Source: Desulfamplus sp. (lineage in GTDB: Bacteria > Desulfobacterota > Desulfobacteria > Desulfobacterales > Desulfobacteraceae). From it: a DNA stretch of 9,694 bases. The notes beneath the pieces are model-generated. The model was not told where the DNA came from, searched no databases, and was given only the letters and a program-made list of their open reading frames with translations. Both the position numbers and the translations under genes were made by a program. The stretch lies in NCBI GenBank assembly GCA_015233755.1, contig JADFXA010000062.1, forward strand, positions 1 through 9,694. Direction: 5' to 3'. Shown here one piece after another: positions 1 to 6,201 of this stretch (the first letter of the stretch is position 1; the number at the start of each line of letters is the position of its first letter).

Positions 1-120
1 ATCCAAAAAAGACTTGAACTTATGGGACTTGAAAAAAACCGCCTTATTTTCACAACAATTGCCTCAAATATGGCAAAAGAGTTTGCTGGCAAGGTTAATG
101 CTTTTGCAGCTGCAATTTAG
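1..120 (+). CDS. C-terminal end of a probable HdrA/MvhD-type iron-sulfur subunit (partial)
   Basis: The first 117 bases are open in frame 1 and end with TAG at 118-120, giving the last 39 residues of a protein whose start lies outside the window. The tail contains RLELMGLEKNRL followed by TTIASNMAKEFAGKVNAF. This pattern (a 'MGLE..R' turn, then a short strand and a helix with 'ASNM..EFA') resembles the C-terminus of MvhD/FlpD-like hydrogenase iron-sulfur subunits and of HdrA-MvhD fusions, which pass electrons in heterodisulfide-reductase-like complexes. No cysteine cluster falls in the visible part, so the assignment rests on this short resemblance and on the neighbouring RACo-like gene, since the two kinds often occur near corrinoid methyltransferases in sulfate reducers. 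The two genes converge, so they are not in one operon. The existence of the coding end is fairly safe; the family call is tentative. Confidence 0.5.
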   Translation: MQKRLELMGLEKNRLIFTTIASNMAKEFAGKVNAFAAAI

Positions 121-150
121 TAGGCGGCGATAGCTTTCCAGATAATTATT

Positions 151-228
151 TTGCCCCACCCCAGCCCTCCCCAAGGGGAGGGAGTAATTATATCCCCCCT
201 CTCCTCTTTTGGGGAGGGGGCGGGGCAA
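151..228. repeat. G/C-rich palindromic repeat between convergent genes
   Basis: The outer ends TTGCCCC (151-157) and GGGGCAA (222-228) are perfect inverted copies, and the arms stay largely complementary inward through C-rich and G-rich runs. Each half also folds on itself: CCCTCCCC (165-172) pairs with GGGGAGGG (175-182), and the C-rich run from 194 pairs imperfectly with GGGGAGGGGG (211-220). The centre is a short AT-rich spacer near 184-193. The composition is nearly pure G/C in an otherwise AT-rich window, which suggests a dispersed repeat of REP or MITE type and not native intergenic DNA. It lies between the TAG of the plus-strand gene and the TAG of the minus-strand gene, so it could also stop transcription from both sides, although neither exit has a clear T-run. 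No target-site duplication was recognised. Confidence 0.7.
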
Positions 229-239
229 TAGAAGAATAT

Positions 240-1892
240 CTATGCACCATAACTTAGAACAGAAGGAAATCTTGAAATATCAGTATGTGGATAGAATTTT
301 GCTCCACTAAATATATTCATAAATTCTTGATTAACATTAAGTTCAATATAAGTTATTCCCTCTCTTATCTTATCAATTTCATCAAATAGATATGGATTTG
401 TAAGAAGTTTAGCTGCTCCTTCAAGAGAAGAGTTGCCAAGAACCTCAAATTTTTCAAGATTAATATCTGGCAACATACCAATTGATATTGCAGATTTAGG
501 AACTATAAAAGAGCCAAAAGTTCCTGCTACATAAAATTTTTCAAGATCAGTGAATTGTAATCCTGCTGTCTTTTCAATAATTACCTGTAATATAGAATAC
601 ATAGCAGCTTTAGAACTTGTTAGGGAGTTCATCTCAACTTGACTTAAAACAATATCAGATCCAATTCCATCTTCTGACTCTGCAACTATTAAACGCCCTA
701 CACCATCTTTTTCAGAAAATCTCTTACCACACCTTTCAGGGACAAATTTACCTCTAATATCAATCATACCAGAGAGAAAAAGCTGGGCAGCAAGATCGAT
801 CATACCTGAACCGCAAATACCAATTGGTGGTTTATCTTCGATCGTATGAATATCAATCTCACCTGTTACAGGGTCTATCTTTACCTTATCAATAACACCT
901 GGTTTTGCAGTCATACCCATATCGCTTATCCCGCCTTCAAGAGCTGGTCCTGCTGCACCAGCACAGGCAATGAGCCAATCTTTGTATCCGACAACGACTT
1001 CAGCATTTGTCCCAACATCAACCATTATGCAAGGAGCATCTTTTTTATGAAGCTCTGAAAATAATATCCCAGATATAAGATCGCCACCAAAATATGATCC
1101 AATATTTGGAAAAAGATAGACCATACCACCTCTATTTATATCAACTCCAAGCTCCTGAGCCTCAAGAGGTTCAGGAGCATTTATTGCTGGAATATAGGGT
1201 TCACGGATTAAAAATGATGGATCAATTCCAAGAAATAGATGTGTCATCGCACTATTTCCAGCAACAATAAGAATATATATAGATTTAGAGTCAATTTTAT
1301 ATGTGTTATCAGCCTCATGAGCCTTGTTATAACCACTTTTATAACAACTATGATGCGTCTCGCAGCTATTGTGGGCGTTATTATAACCATTACAAAGAAT
1401 ATTTATCTTCTCATTAAATGCAGAGATAACAAGCTTTTGCAGCTCATTCAAACCTCTATCTGTTCGGGCGTGGTGGATACGTGCCAAGATGTCAGGTGCA
1501 ATTGAGGCTTGAGGGTTATCAAACCCAATTTCACCACATGCTTGCAGCGTCTCAAGGTTTATAAGACGCAACACTATACGGGTAGTTCCAAGGTCTGCTG
1601 CAATACCAAAACATGGTTTATCTCTATTAGGTTCAACTATATCAATAAGTTGCCAACCAATAGAGTTTTTAAAAATAACAACCTTTAATTTATGATTCCA
1701 CTTTCTAAGTTTAGATGGAAGGTCAGTTACAAGTTTTGTGGGGAAAAATATGGACGATTTCCCATTTTTTTTTTCGTTATCACTACACTCAATCTTCTGT
1801 TTGATGGCATTTTTTAGCCTTTCGGCATCTGCTGTATTGTTGCCAAGTGTAGGTTGTGGCAATTCAATGTATTGCACAAATTTGTCTATCAT
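240..1892 (-). CDS. RACo-like ASKHA-domain ATPase (corrinoid activation family, DUF4445), without ferredoxin domain
   Basis: This 550-residue protein belongs to the RACo family, whose members reactivate oxidised corrinoid proteins by ATP-dependent reduction of Co(II). Visible motifs: the linker-domain start QYIELPQPTL..ADAERL (about 7-26); the first phosphate loop ADLGTTRI (99-106); AGNSAMTHLFLGIDP (211-225); VDVGTNAEVVVG (291-302) followed by ACAGAAGPALEGG (309-321); GICGSGMIDL (358-367); AGTFGSF (456-462); and GMLPD (472-476). Classic RACo proteins begin with a [2Fe-2S] ferredoxin domain of about 90 residues. Here the linker starts at residue 6, and an in-frame TAA lies 18-20 bases upstream of the ATG, so the domain is absent, not misannotated. 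A Cys/His/Asn-rich insert (about 167-200) interrupts the ASKHA core. The ATG at 1892 has only a weak, distant AAGGGA as ribosome site. The gene is monocistronic within the window, bounded by a terminator upstream and a palindromic repeat downstream. The family is secure; the exact corrinoid partner is unknown. Confidence 0.85.
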   Translation of the reverse strand: MIDKFVQYIELPQPTLGNNTADAERLKNAIKQKIECSDNEKKNGKSSIFFPTKLVTDLPSKLRKWNHKLKVVIFKNSIGWQLIDIVEPNRDKPCFGIAADLGTTRIVLRLINLETLQACGEIGFDNPQASIAPDILARIHHARTDRGLNELQKLVISAFNEKINILCNGYNNAHNSCETHHSCYKSGYNKAHEADNTYKIDSKSIYILIVAGNSAMTHLFLGIDPSFLIREPYIPAINAPEPLEAQELGVDINRGGMVYLFPNIGSYFGGDLISGILFSELHKKDAPCIMVDVGTNAEVVVGYKDWLIACAGAAGPALEGGISDMGMTAKPGVIDKVKIDPVTGEIDIHTIEDKPPIGICGSGMIDLAAQLFLSGMIDIRGKFVPERCGKRFSEKDGVGRLIVAESEDGIGSDIVLSQVEMNSLTSSKAAMYSILQVIIEKTAGLQFTDLEKFYVAGTFGSFIVPKSAISIGMLPDINLEKFEVLGNSSLEGAAKLLTNPYLFDEIDKIREGITYIELNVNQEFMNIFSGAKFYPHTDISRFPSVLSYGA

Positions 1893-1916
1893 ATTTAAAC
1901 AAGTTCCCTTTTAGCC

Positions 1917-1947
1917 CTAAAATAAAAGAAGTCGGCTAAAGCCGACT
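1917..1947 (-). terminator. Rho-independent terminator downstream of the chemoreceptor gene
   Basis: A perfect 7-bp stem, AGTCGGC (1930-1936) with GCCGACT (1941-1947), closes a 4-base loop. Read on the minus strand it is followed at once by TTCTTTTATTTTA (1929-1917), a good U-tract. It lies about 85 bases past the stop codon of the chemoreceptor and directly before the RACo-like gene, so it separates the two transcription units. The stem sequence is symmetrical enough that it may also be a dispersed repeat used as a terminator. On the plus strand there is no T-run, so it is one-directional. Confidence 0.75.
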
Positions 1948-1977
1948 ATAATAATGAGACATCTTTCCTGACACAGG

Positions 1978-2017
1978 TGTGTAATGACACAATGAATATT
2001 CAAGGTGTTATTACACA
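1978..2017. repeat. 40-bp near-perfect dyad after the chemoreceptor stop
   Basis: The arms TGTGTAATGACAC (1978-1990) and GTGTTATTACACA (2005-2017) are inverted copies with one mismatch (a G-U pair as RNA). The middle holds a perfect 10-base palindrome TGAATATTCA (1993-2002) on exactly the same centre, 1997.5. About 18 of 20 base pairs are therefore symmetric. It begins 15 bases beyond the chemoreceptor TGA. It has no U-tract on the minus strand, so it could be an RNA-stabilising 3' hairpin, a two-step terminator together with the stem at 1930-1947, or a protein-binding operator for the RACo-like gene. Which one applies cannot be told from sequence. Confidence 0.65.
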
Positions 2018-2032
2018 TAATTTGTTATACTC

Positions 2033-4156
2033 TCATATTTTAAATTTTTTCACCAGTGCATCCAATGTTTCTGAAAGGCTGAAAAGAGATTTTGCGCCGT
2101 TGGCAAGATCAGCGCTGCGATTGGCTATATTATTGGCAAGGCTATCAATATTGGATATACTTGCATTTATTTTAGTAACTGATGCTGAGTTTTGGGCAAT
2201 ACTTTGATTAACATCAGATATTCCCTGAGAGGCATGGGCAACATTTTCATTAATCTCTTGAGTCGCTGATGATTGCTCTCCAACATCAGAGACAATGGAG
2301 GTAACTGTTGTATTAACATTATTTATTACAGAGAGAATCTCTTCAATATCCTTTGCTGTTCTCTCTGTTGACTGTTGAATTCCGTCAATCTGCTCTTTAA
2401 TATCTTTTGTGGCAACAGCAGTCTGTTTGGCAAGCTCTTTAATCTCACCTGCCACTACAGTAAATCCTTTGCCCGCTTCACCGGCTCTTGCTGCCTCAAT
2501 GGTTGCATTCAAGGCAAGAAGGTTTGTCTGTTCGGAAATGTCATTAATTATATCAGTTACTTTACCTATCGTCATGGCAGCACTACCAAGCTCTTTAATA
2601 CGGTTAGATATTCCGGTTGCTTTTGCCACTGCATCGCTGGATACTTTGCTTGCGCTTTCTGTTTTACGGGAGACCTCATTGATGGTAACAGCCATCTCTT
2701 CCGAAGCAGCTACAATCATACTCAGGTTGGTACTGGACTCTTCCATTGCCGCTGCAACAGATATAAAACTTTCATTGACTTCTTCAACAGAGTCTGTGGT
2801 TTGACTAATATTTCCAACCATATCGCAGGAGTTTGCAGACATTTGTTCAGACAAACTTGCCATATCCTGGGACGAACGGTTAAGATGATTTGAATTTTCA
2901 GCGATTTGACCAATAATTCCCTGGAGTTTCTCAATAAAAACATTAAACCACTGTGCAAGATCTCCTATCTCATCATTGCTTTTCTTTTCAAGACGCATGG
3001 TGAGATCTCCTTCACCCTCTGCAATATCCTTTAACCTGTTAACCATCTCTTTTAGGGGTTTTGAAAGTCTCAGTGATAAAAACCAGATCACGGGAATCAT
3101 ACAAAGAATACATAAAATATTTACAATCCCAAGCTGAATAAGAATATTTTTAATATTGACAGAGATTATCGTTCCCGACTGTATGGCGGCAATTGTCCCA
3201 ACAAGTGCCTCTCCGTCAAACAACGGTATAAGGGCATGAAAATATTTATTATTGTTGAGTTTAAATTCGTCAATATAGATTTGTTGATCCTTTAATGTCT
3301 TACTTTTTTTAAAAATCTGTTTTGTTTGAACATCTTGTTTTTCATAGCTCTGGTAATCTTTCAAAGTTCCATCAACATACTTTCCATTCATATAAATGTT
3401 AATGTCAAGGTCAGTCATTGTTTTGATTTTTTTACTGAATGCACTGGAAATATTATAATATGTTATCAATATCCCCAACGGAATGGGTTCGACCTGTTCA
3501 GTTTTTGGATTGTATCCATTCCCCATAATCGGTATTGTAACTTTGATTGCAAGATTATTATTATTAGCTGTAAAGATAGCTATCTCTGATGAGATGTCTA
3601 TTTTTGAGAAATCAATTTTAATTGGTATATCTGGCTGCTGTGCATTATCAAGGAACTTACTATCATTTAGTTGCTCGTTTGCTGCCAATTCTCCACCTAC
3701 AAATGCCGAATTATCTGCTTCAAATAGATGAAATCCTGCATAATATTTTCCATCTTTTTGCGATACTACAAAAGTTATAAGGTTCCCATCAATGCCATAT
3801 GTGGCCATACTGCTGAATTTATTTACAGATAATGATTGAAAAAGTTTTTCCGTATTACCTACAAATGTGCTCCTGGTTGTACTAATTGCACTTTTTCCAG
3901 GGTAATCATGGAGAAATTTTATGTGAGCAGCCATGTCGTTACTTGACACAAAGCGTTTACATTGCTCCATCATGGTCAGTTGCTGTGAAATCAGCTCGTC
4001 TTTAATAATATTGGTGGTTTTAATTAGATTGGTATCAATGCCAGCACGTGTCTGTTTTCCAACAATAACAGCAACAATCGCGGCAGATGAGGACATAAGG
4101 ACAATGGCCATCACAAGGGCACCAACAATAAATTTTGATTTGATTGTAAATTTCAT
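2033..4156 (-). CDS. Methyl-accepting chemotaxis protein with periplasmic Cache-like sensor
   Basis: A transmembrane chemoreceptor of 707 residues from the ATG at 4156. The order is: short cytoplasmic start, TM1 (about 8-32), a periplasmic sensor of about 300 residues (33-336), TM2 (about 337-362), HAMP (to about 415), then a coiled-coil signalling domain. The signalling tip carries the conserved ISEQTNLLALNATIEAARAG core (540-559) followed by GKGFTVVAGEIKELA (563-577), the part that contacts CheA and CheW. The sensor ends in LIPLFDGEALVGTIAAI, a strand pattern typical of Cache domains; the ligand cannot be read from sequence. No CheR-tethering pentapeptide is present: the protein ends in VKKFKI. 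An in-frame TTG at 4171 would add five residues, but GGAGAAG (4169-4163) is well spaced before the ATG and overlaps that TTG, so ATG is preferred. The gene starts 31 bases after the binding-protein stop, very likely cotranscribed with it. Confidence 0.93.
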   Translation of the reverse strand: MKFTIKSKFIVGALVMAIVLMSSSAAIVAVIVGKQTRAGIDTNLIKTTNIIKDELISQQLTMMEQCKRFVSSNDMAAHIKFLHDYPGKSAISTTRSTFVGNTEKLFQSLSVNKFSSMATYGIDGNLITFVVSQKDGKYYAGFHLFEADNSAFVGGELAANEQLNDSKFLDNAQQPDIPIKIDFSKIDISSEIAIFTANNNNLAIKVTIPIMGNGYNPKTEQVEPIPLGILITYYNISSAFSKKIKTMTDLDINIYMNGKYVDGTLKDYQSYEKQDVQTKQIFKKSKTLKDQQIYIDEFKLNNNKYFHALIPLFDGEALVGTIAAIQSGTIISVNIKNILIQLGIVNILCILCMIPVIWFLSLRLSKPLKEMVNRLKDIAEGEGDLTMRLEKKSNDEIGDLAQWFNVFIEKLQGIIGQIAENSNHLNRSSQDMASLSEQMSANSCDMVGNISQTTDSVEEVNESFISVAAAMEESSTNLSMIVAASEEMAVTINEVSRKTESASKVSSDAVAKATGISNRIKELGSAAMTIGKVTDIINDISEQTNLLALNATIEAARAGEAGKGFTVVAGEIKELAKQTAVATKDIKEQIDGIQQSTERTAKDIEEILSVINNVNTTVTSIVSDVGEQSSATQEINENVAHASQGISDVNQSIAQNSASVTKINASISNIDSLANNIANRSADLANGAKSLFSLSETLDALVKKFKI

Positions 4157-4162
4157 CTCGAT

Positions 4163-4169
4163 CTTCTCC
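4163..4169 (-). promoter_or_regulatory. Ribosome binding site deciding the chemoreceptor start
   Basis: GGAGAAG on the minus strand lies six bases before the ATG at 4156. It overlaps the alternative in-frame TTG at 4171-4169, which has no purine-rich site of its own. This supports ATG 4156 as the start. Confidence 0.7.
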
Positions 4170-4187
4170 AATACTTGATTTGTTAAA

Positions 4188-4937
4188 CTATTTCTGCCCG
4201 AAACGTTTTAATATTTTATCGTATGTGCCATCTGCCTTCATCTCCTGAAGAGCTTTGTTGAAATTTTTTACTATTTCCTGACCATCTGCCCTTTTTTTGG
4301 TAATTGGGCAGAAAAGATCGAGTGATTGGAAAGGTGGTTCGATAATCTCAAAAGCCCCTTGAAGTGTTTTTAGATCTTCAACATTACTTAAAAGATAGTT
4401 CAATTGCTGTTTTCCAATTATAATAAGATCAATTCTGCCGGCGTTAAGTTTTTTTATGCTCAATTCGTCGATTCTGGTCTCTTCAACCTTGAACCCTTTT
4501 TCAAGCAGTTCAACAACAGGAGCACTCCCTCTGAGTCCACCGATCTTATATTGTTTCAAGTCTTCAAGTTTAGTGTAGCTTATACCAGCCCCTTTTTTCT
4601 GGACAAAATTTTCGTCATTCTTGGAAACAGGGTCGGGAAAATAAAATGTACCAGCTCTCTCTTCGTTGTAATATGCACCAAGAAGACCATCATAATGACC
4701 TTTTGTTGCCATCTCCAGAGCCCTTTTCCATGGCACGAATGCTATTTCCATTTTATAGCCGGCCCGTTTAAAGGCCTCTCTTGAGAGTGCTGCAAAGAAT
4801 CCGTTTTCAGGAAGATCGCTTGCATAAAAAGGCTGCCAGTCAAGGGTTGCAAGGGTAATTGTTGTTTCACAAAATACTATGCTCGCACTGAAAAAAATAC
4901 CAATTGCGATAAAACAAGCTGCTAATCTTTTTTTCAT
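4188..4937 (-). CDS. Periplasmic solute-binding protein, SBP_bac_3 family
   Basis: A 249-residue secreted protein of about the usual length for family 3 extracellular solute-binding proteins. It starts with a Sec signal peptide: MKKR, then a hydrophobic stretch (about 5-20), with likely cleavage after VFC (21-23). The residue before this cysteine is Phe, so a lipobox is unlikely. The mature protein has the family's order: a first strand TITLATLDWQPF (26-37), FVPWKRALEMATKGHYDGLLG (67-87), YYFPDPVS-type hinge text near 98-105, the second-lobe GGLRGS (133-138), LNAGRIDLIII (164-174) and a C-terminal ADGTYDKILKRFG helix. Ligands of the family are usually amino acids or other small polar molecules; the ligand here is not predictable. 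No permease or ATPase gene is adjacent. Instead a chemoreceptor follows after 31 bases, so a sensing role is plausible. GAGGAGAG sits just upstream of the ATG. Confidence 0.88.
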   Translation of the reverse strand: MKKRLAACFIAIGIFFSASIVFCETTITLATLDWQPFYASDLPENGFFAALSREAFKRAGYKMEIAFVPWKRALEMATKGHYDGLLGAYYNEERAGTFYFPDPVSKNDENFVQKKGAGISYTKLEDLKQYKIGGLRGSAPVVELLEKGFKVEETRIDELSIKKLNAGRIDLIIIGKQQLNYLLSNVEDLKTLQGAFEIIEPPFQSLDLFCPITKKRADGQEIVKNFNKALQEMKADGTYDKILKRFGQK

Positions 4938-4994
4938 AATTCTCTCCTCAATTAGAGACTGGTTGTTTTGTTGTATTGATTTTGGTTTTATAGG

Positions 4995-5888
4995 TTATTT
5001 TCCTATCCCGAGAACATCTTTTGCATATCGAATACTTCTAATGCAGGCATCAAGCTCTTTTTCGCGGGCTATCTCTATTGAATCATCACCCATATCCCAT
5101 TCAATTTCAAAATTAATCCTGTCAGTAGGGGAGACTTGTTTAATAAGATTATAAATTCTCATGCAGTCCATATCTCCATCACCCAGAGCAACCCCATGAA
5201 ACCGGATTCCGAATTGATCTCGATCCAGCTTATGATCACAGAAATGGTTGATGAAGGCATAAGGGGCAAGTTTGGCAATTGCGACTTCAGGCCCCTCAAG
5301 AACACCCATTGAGTTTACCGTATCAACACAAGCACCAATCTGAGGATGGTTGAGCCTTTCAATCAGCCATATTACCTCATCTGCAAAGGTTTCAGTGTGG
5401 TTTTCAAGGCCGAGTTTTATCTCCGATTTCTCCAGCAAAGGGATCGCAGCCTTTATTTCATCATGGATATCACATAGCTGCCGCATCACTACAGGGTGAA
5501 AACAGCTTCCATAAAGAGGACGTGGTCTTCTGATGTCAAGGCTGACCTTTCCATAATCAGCTCCAAGCATTTTCGCAATATGAATACCTTGCTCTATAGA
5601 GTCTGTGAGGCGGCTGTCAAACTCTTCATTCAAAGAGAAGTTGTACTCTATATATAAACCATGATCCTCGGCAGCAGCCCTAACCTCTTTTAGCCGATTG
5701 TCGTCCTTTGTTTCAAGATCGCAGCCGGTAATATGAAGTCCATCAAGACCCCACTCTACAGCCTTGTCCATTAACTGCATCAGAGTCATCTCCTTTGGTC
5801 GCGGCTCAGCATGTATTCCCCAGTTCTGACCAAGCCCCCAAAGATGAAGAGTGTATGTGTGCAATCCAAGTTTAAATTTTTTAGCCAT
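4995..5888 (-). CDS. Sugar phosphate isomerase/epimerase-like TIM-barrel protein (AP_endonuc_2 family)
   Basis: A 297-residue cytoplasmic protein of the xylose-isomerase-like TIM-barrel superfamily, which interconverts sugars, sugar acids or inosose-type substrates by metal-dependent proton transfer. Visible family marks are the first strand KLGLHTYTL (6-14), the strand-helix unit WGLDGLHITG (46-55), and the four expected metal-ligand positions: Glu162 in GLENHTE, Asp189 in ACVDTVNS, His215 in INHFCDHK and a Glu at 261 or 263 in FEIEWD. Gly-rich LGDGDMD (235-241) precedes the last ligand. The substrate cannot be assigned; IolE, epimerases and hydroxypyruvate isomerase share this fold. GGAGG (5900-5896) lies seven bases before the ATG. 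It is the first gene behind the sigma-54 promoter, and 57 bases separate it from the binding protein with no strong terminator, so the three genes probably form one operon. Confidence 0.85.
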   Translation of the reverse strand: MAKKFKLGLHTYTLHLWGLGQNWGIHAEPRPKEMTLMQLMDKAVEWGLDGLHITGCDLETKDDNRLKEVRAAAEDHGLYIEYNFSLNEEFDSRLTDSIEQGIHIAKMLGADYGKVSLDIRRPRPLYGSCFHPVVMRQLCDIHDEIKAAIPLLEKSEIKLGLENHTETFADEVIWLIERLNHPQIGACVDTVNSMGVLEGPEVAIAKLAPYAFINHFCDHKLDRDQFGIRFHGVALGDGDMDCMRIYNLIKQVSPTDRINFEIEWDMGDDSIEIAREKELDACIRSIRYAKDVLGIGK

Positions 5889-5978
5889 TAATATGCCTCC
5901 ATTTGTTGAAATTATATTATTAATATCACTTGCGGATTAAAAATTAAGGTGAGCTAATAAAGTTTAGATAAAACGTGT

Positions 5979-5994
5979 AGCAATAAATGTGCCA
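5979..5994 (-). promoter_or_regulatory. Sigma-54 (-24/-12) promoter for the isomerase operon
   Basis: On the minus strand the sequence reads TGGCAC-ATTTA-TTGCT. This is an exact match to the sigma-54 consensus, with the invariant GG and GC exactly ten bases apart. Transcription would begin around 5967, leaving a leader of about 80 bases before the isomerase ATG at 5888. Sigma-54 promoters need an enhancer-binding ATPase. A small inverted repeat, TCTAT-ATG-ATAGA (6055-6067), lies some 60-75 bases upstream at a suitable distance, but it is too short to claim as a binding site. The rest of this 277-base intergenic region (5889-6165) is AT-rich with oligo-A/T runs, and no other gene was seen in it. 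Confidence 0.85.
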
Positions 5995-6149
5995 TATCGT
6001 AGCAAGGGTAAAGTATTGAAAGAAAATAAGTGTTAAAAGGAAATTCGAGTGATTTCTATATGATAGAGCTGGCAGATAATGTGGAATGTGTAAAAAAAAT
6101 TAAATAATCATACATGAAAAATAAAAAAAATTTTATAGCGTAAAGCCTA

Positions 6150-6201
6150 AATATTTAAAACGGCACTAATGCTTTAATATTTCAAACGGCACTAATGCTT
6201 T
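6150..6201. repeat. 26-bp tandem duplication across the kinase stop codon
   Basis: Bases 6150-6175 and 6176-6201 are adjacent direct copies that agree at 25 of 26 positions; the only difference is A at 6157 against C at 6183. The copies straddle the 3' end of the complete hybrid kinase gene. Each contains CGGCACTAATGCTTT. Because 26 is not a multiple of three, the distal copy is read in another frame from the proximal one. In the distal copy (6150-6175), the kinase frame equivalent to the proximal copy would meet TAA after VPF; in the proximal copy that triplet is GAA. Confidence 0.9.

Noticed and set aside
1239..1505. Plus-strand open frame with hydrophobic stretches opposite the Cys/His-rich insert of the RACo-like gene.
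   Set aside because: It is antisense to a clear coding region, and its apparent membrane segment is the mirror of the Asn/Tyr-rich repeat.
2409..2804. Open plus-strand frames opposite the chemoreceptor signalling domain, up to 172 residues long.
   Set aside because: They are antisense to a highly conserved coiled-coil gene, have no family resemblance, and are explained by the codon pattern of the real gene.
4730..4745. TGGCACGAATGCTA on the plus strand resembles a sigma-54 promoter.
   Set aside because: It lacks the TTGC box at the correct spacing, lies inside the binding-protein gene, and points away from any plus-strand gene.
4188..4937. The binding protein as a lipoprotein because of the Cys at residue 23.
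   Set aside because: The residue before the Cys is Phe, which does not fit a lipobox; ordinary signal peptidase cleavage is more likely.
6116..6145. Possible rho-independent terminator after the complete kinase, using the oligo-T run on the minus strand.
   Set aside because: There is a T-run but no stable stem before it; the best pairing (TAG/CTA ends) is only three base pairs.
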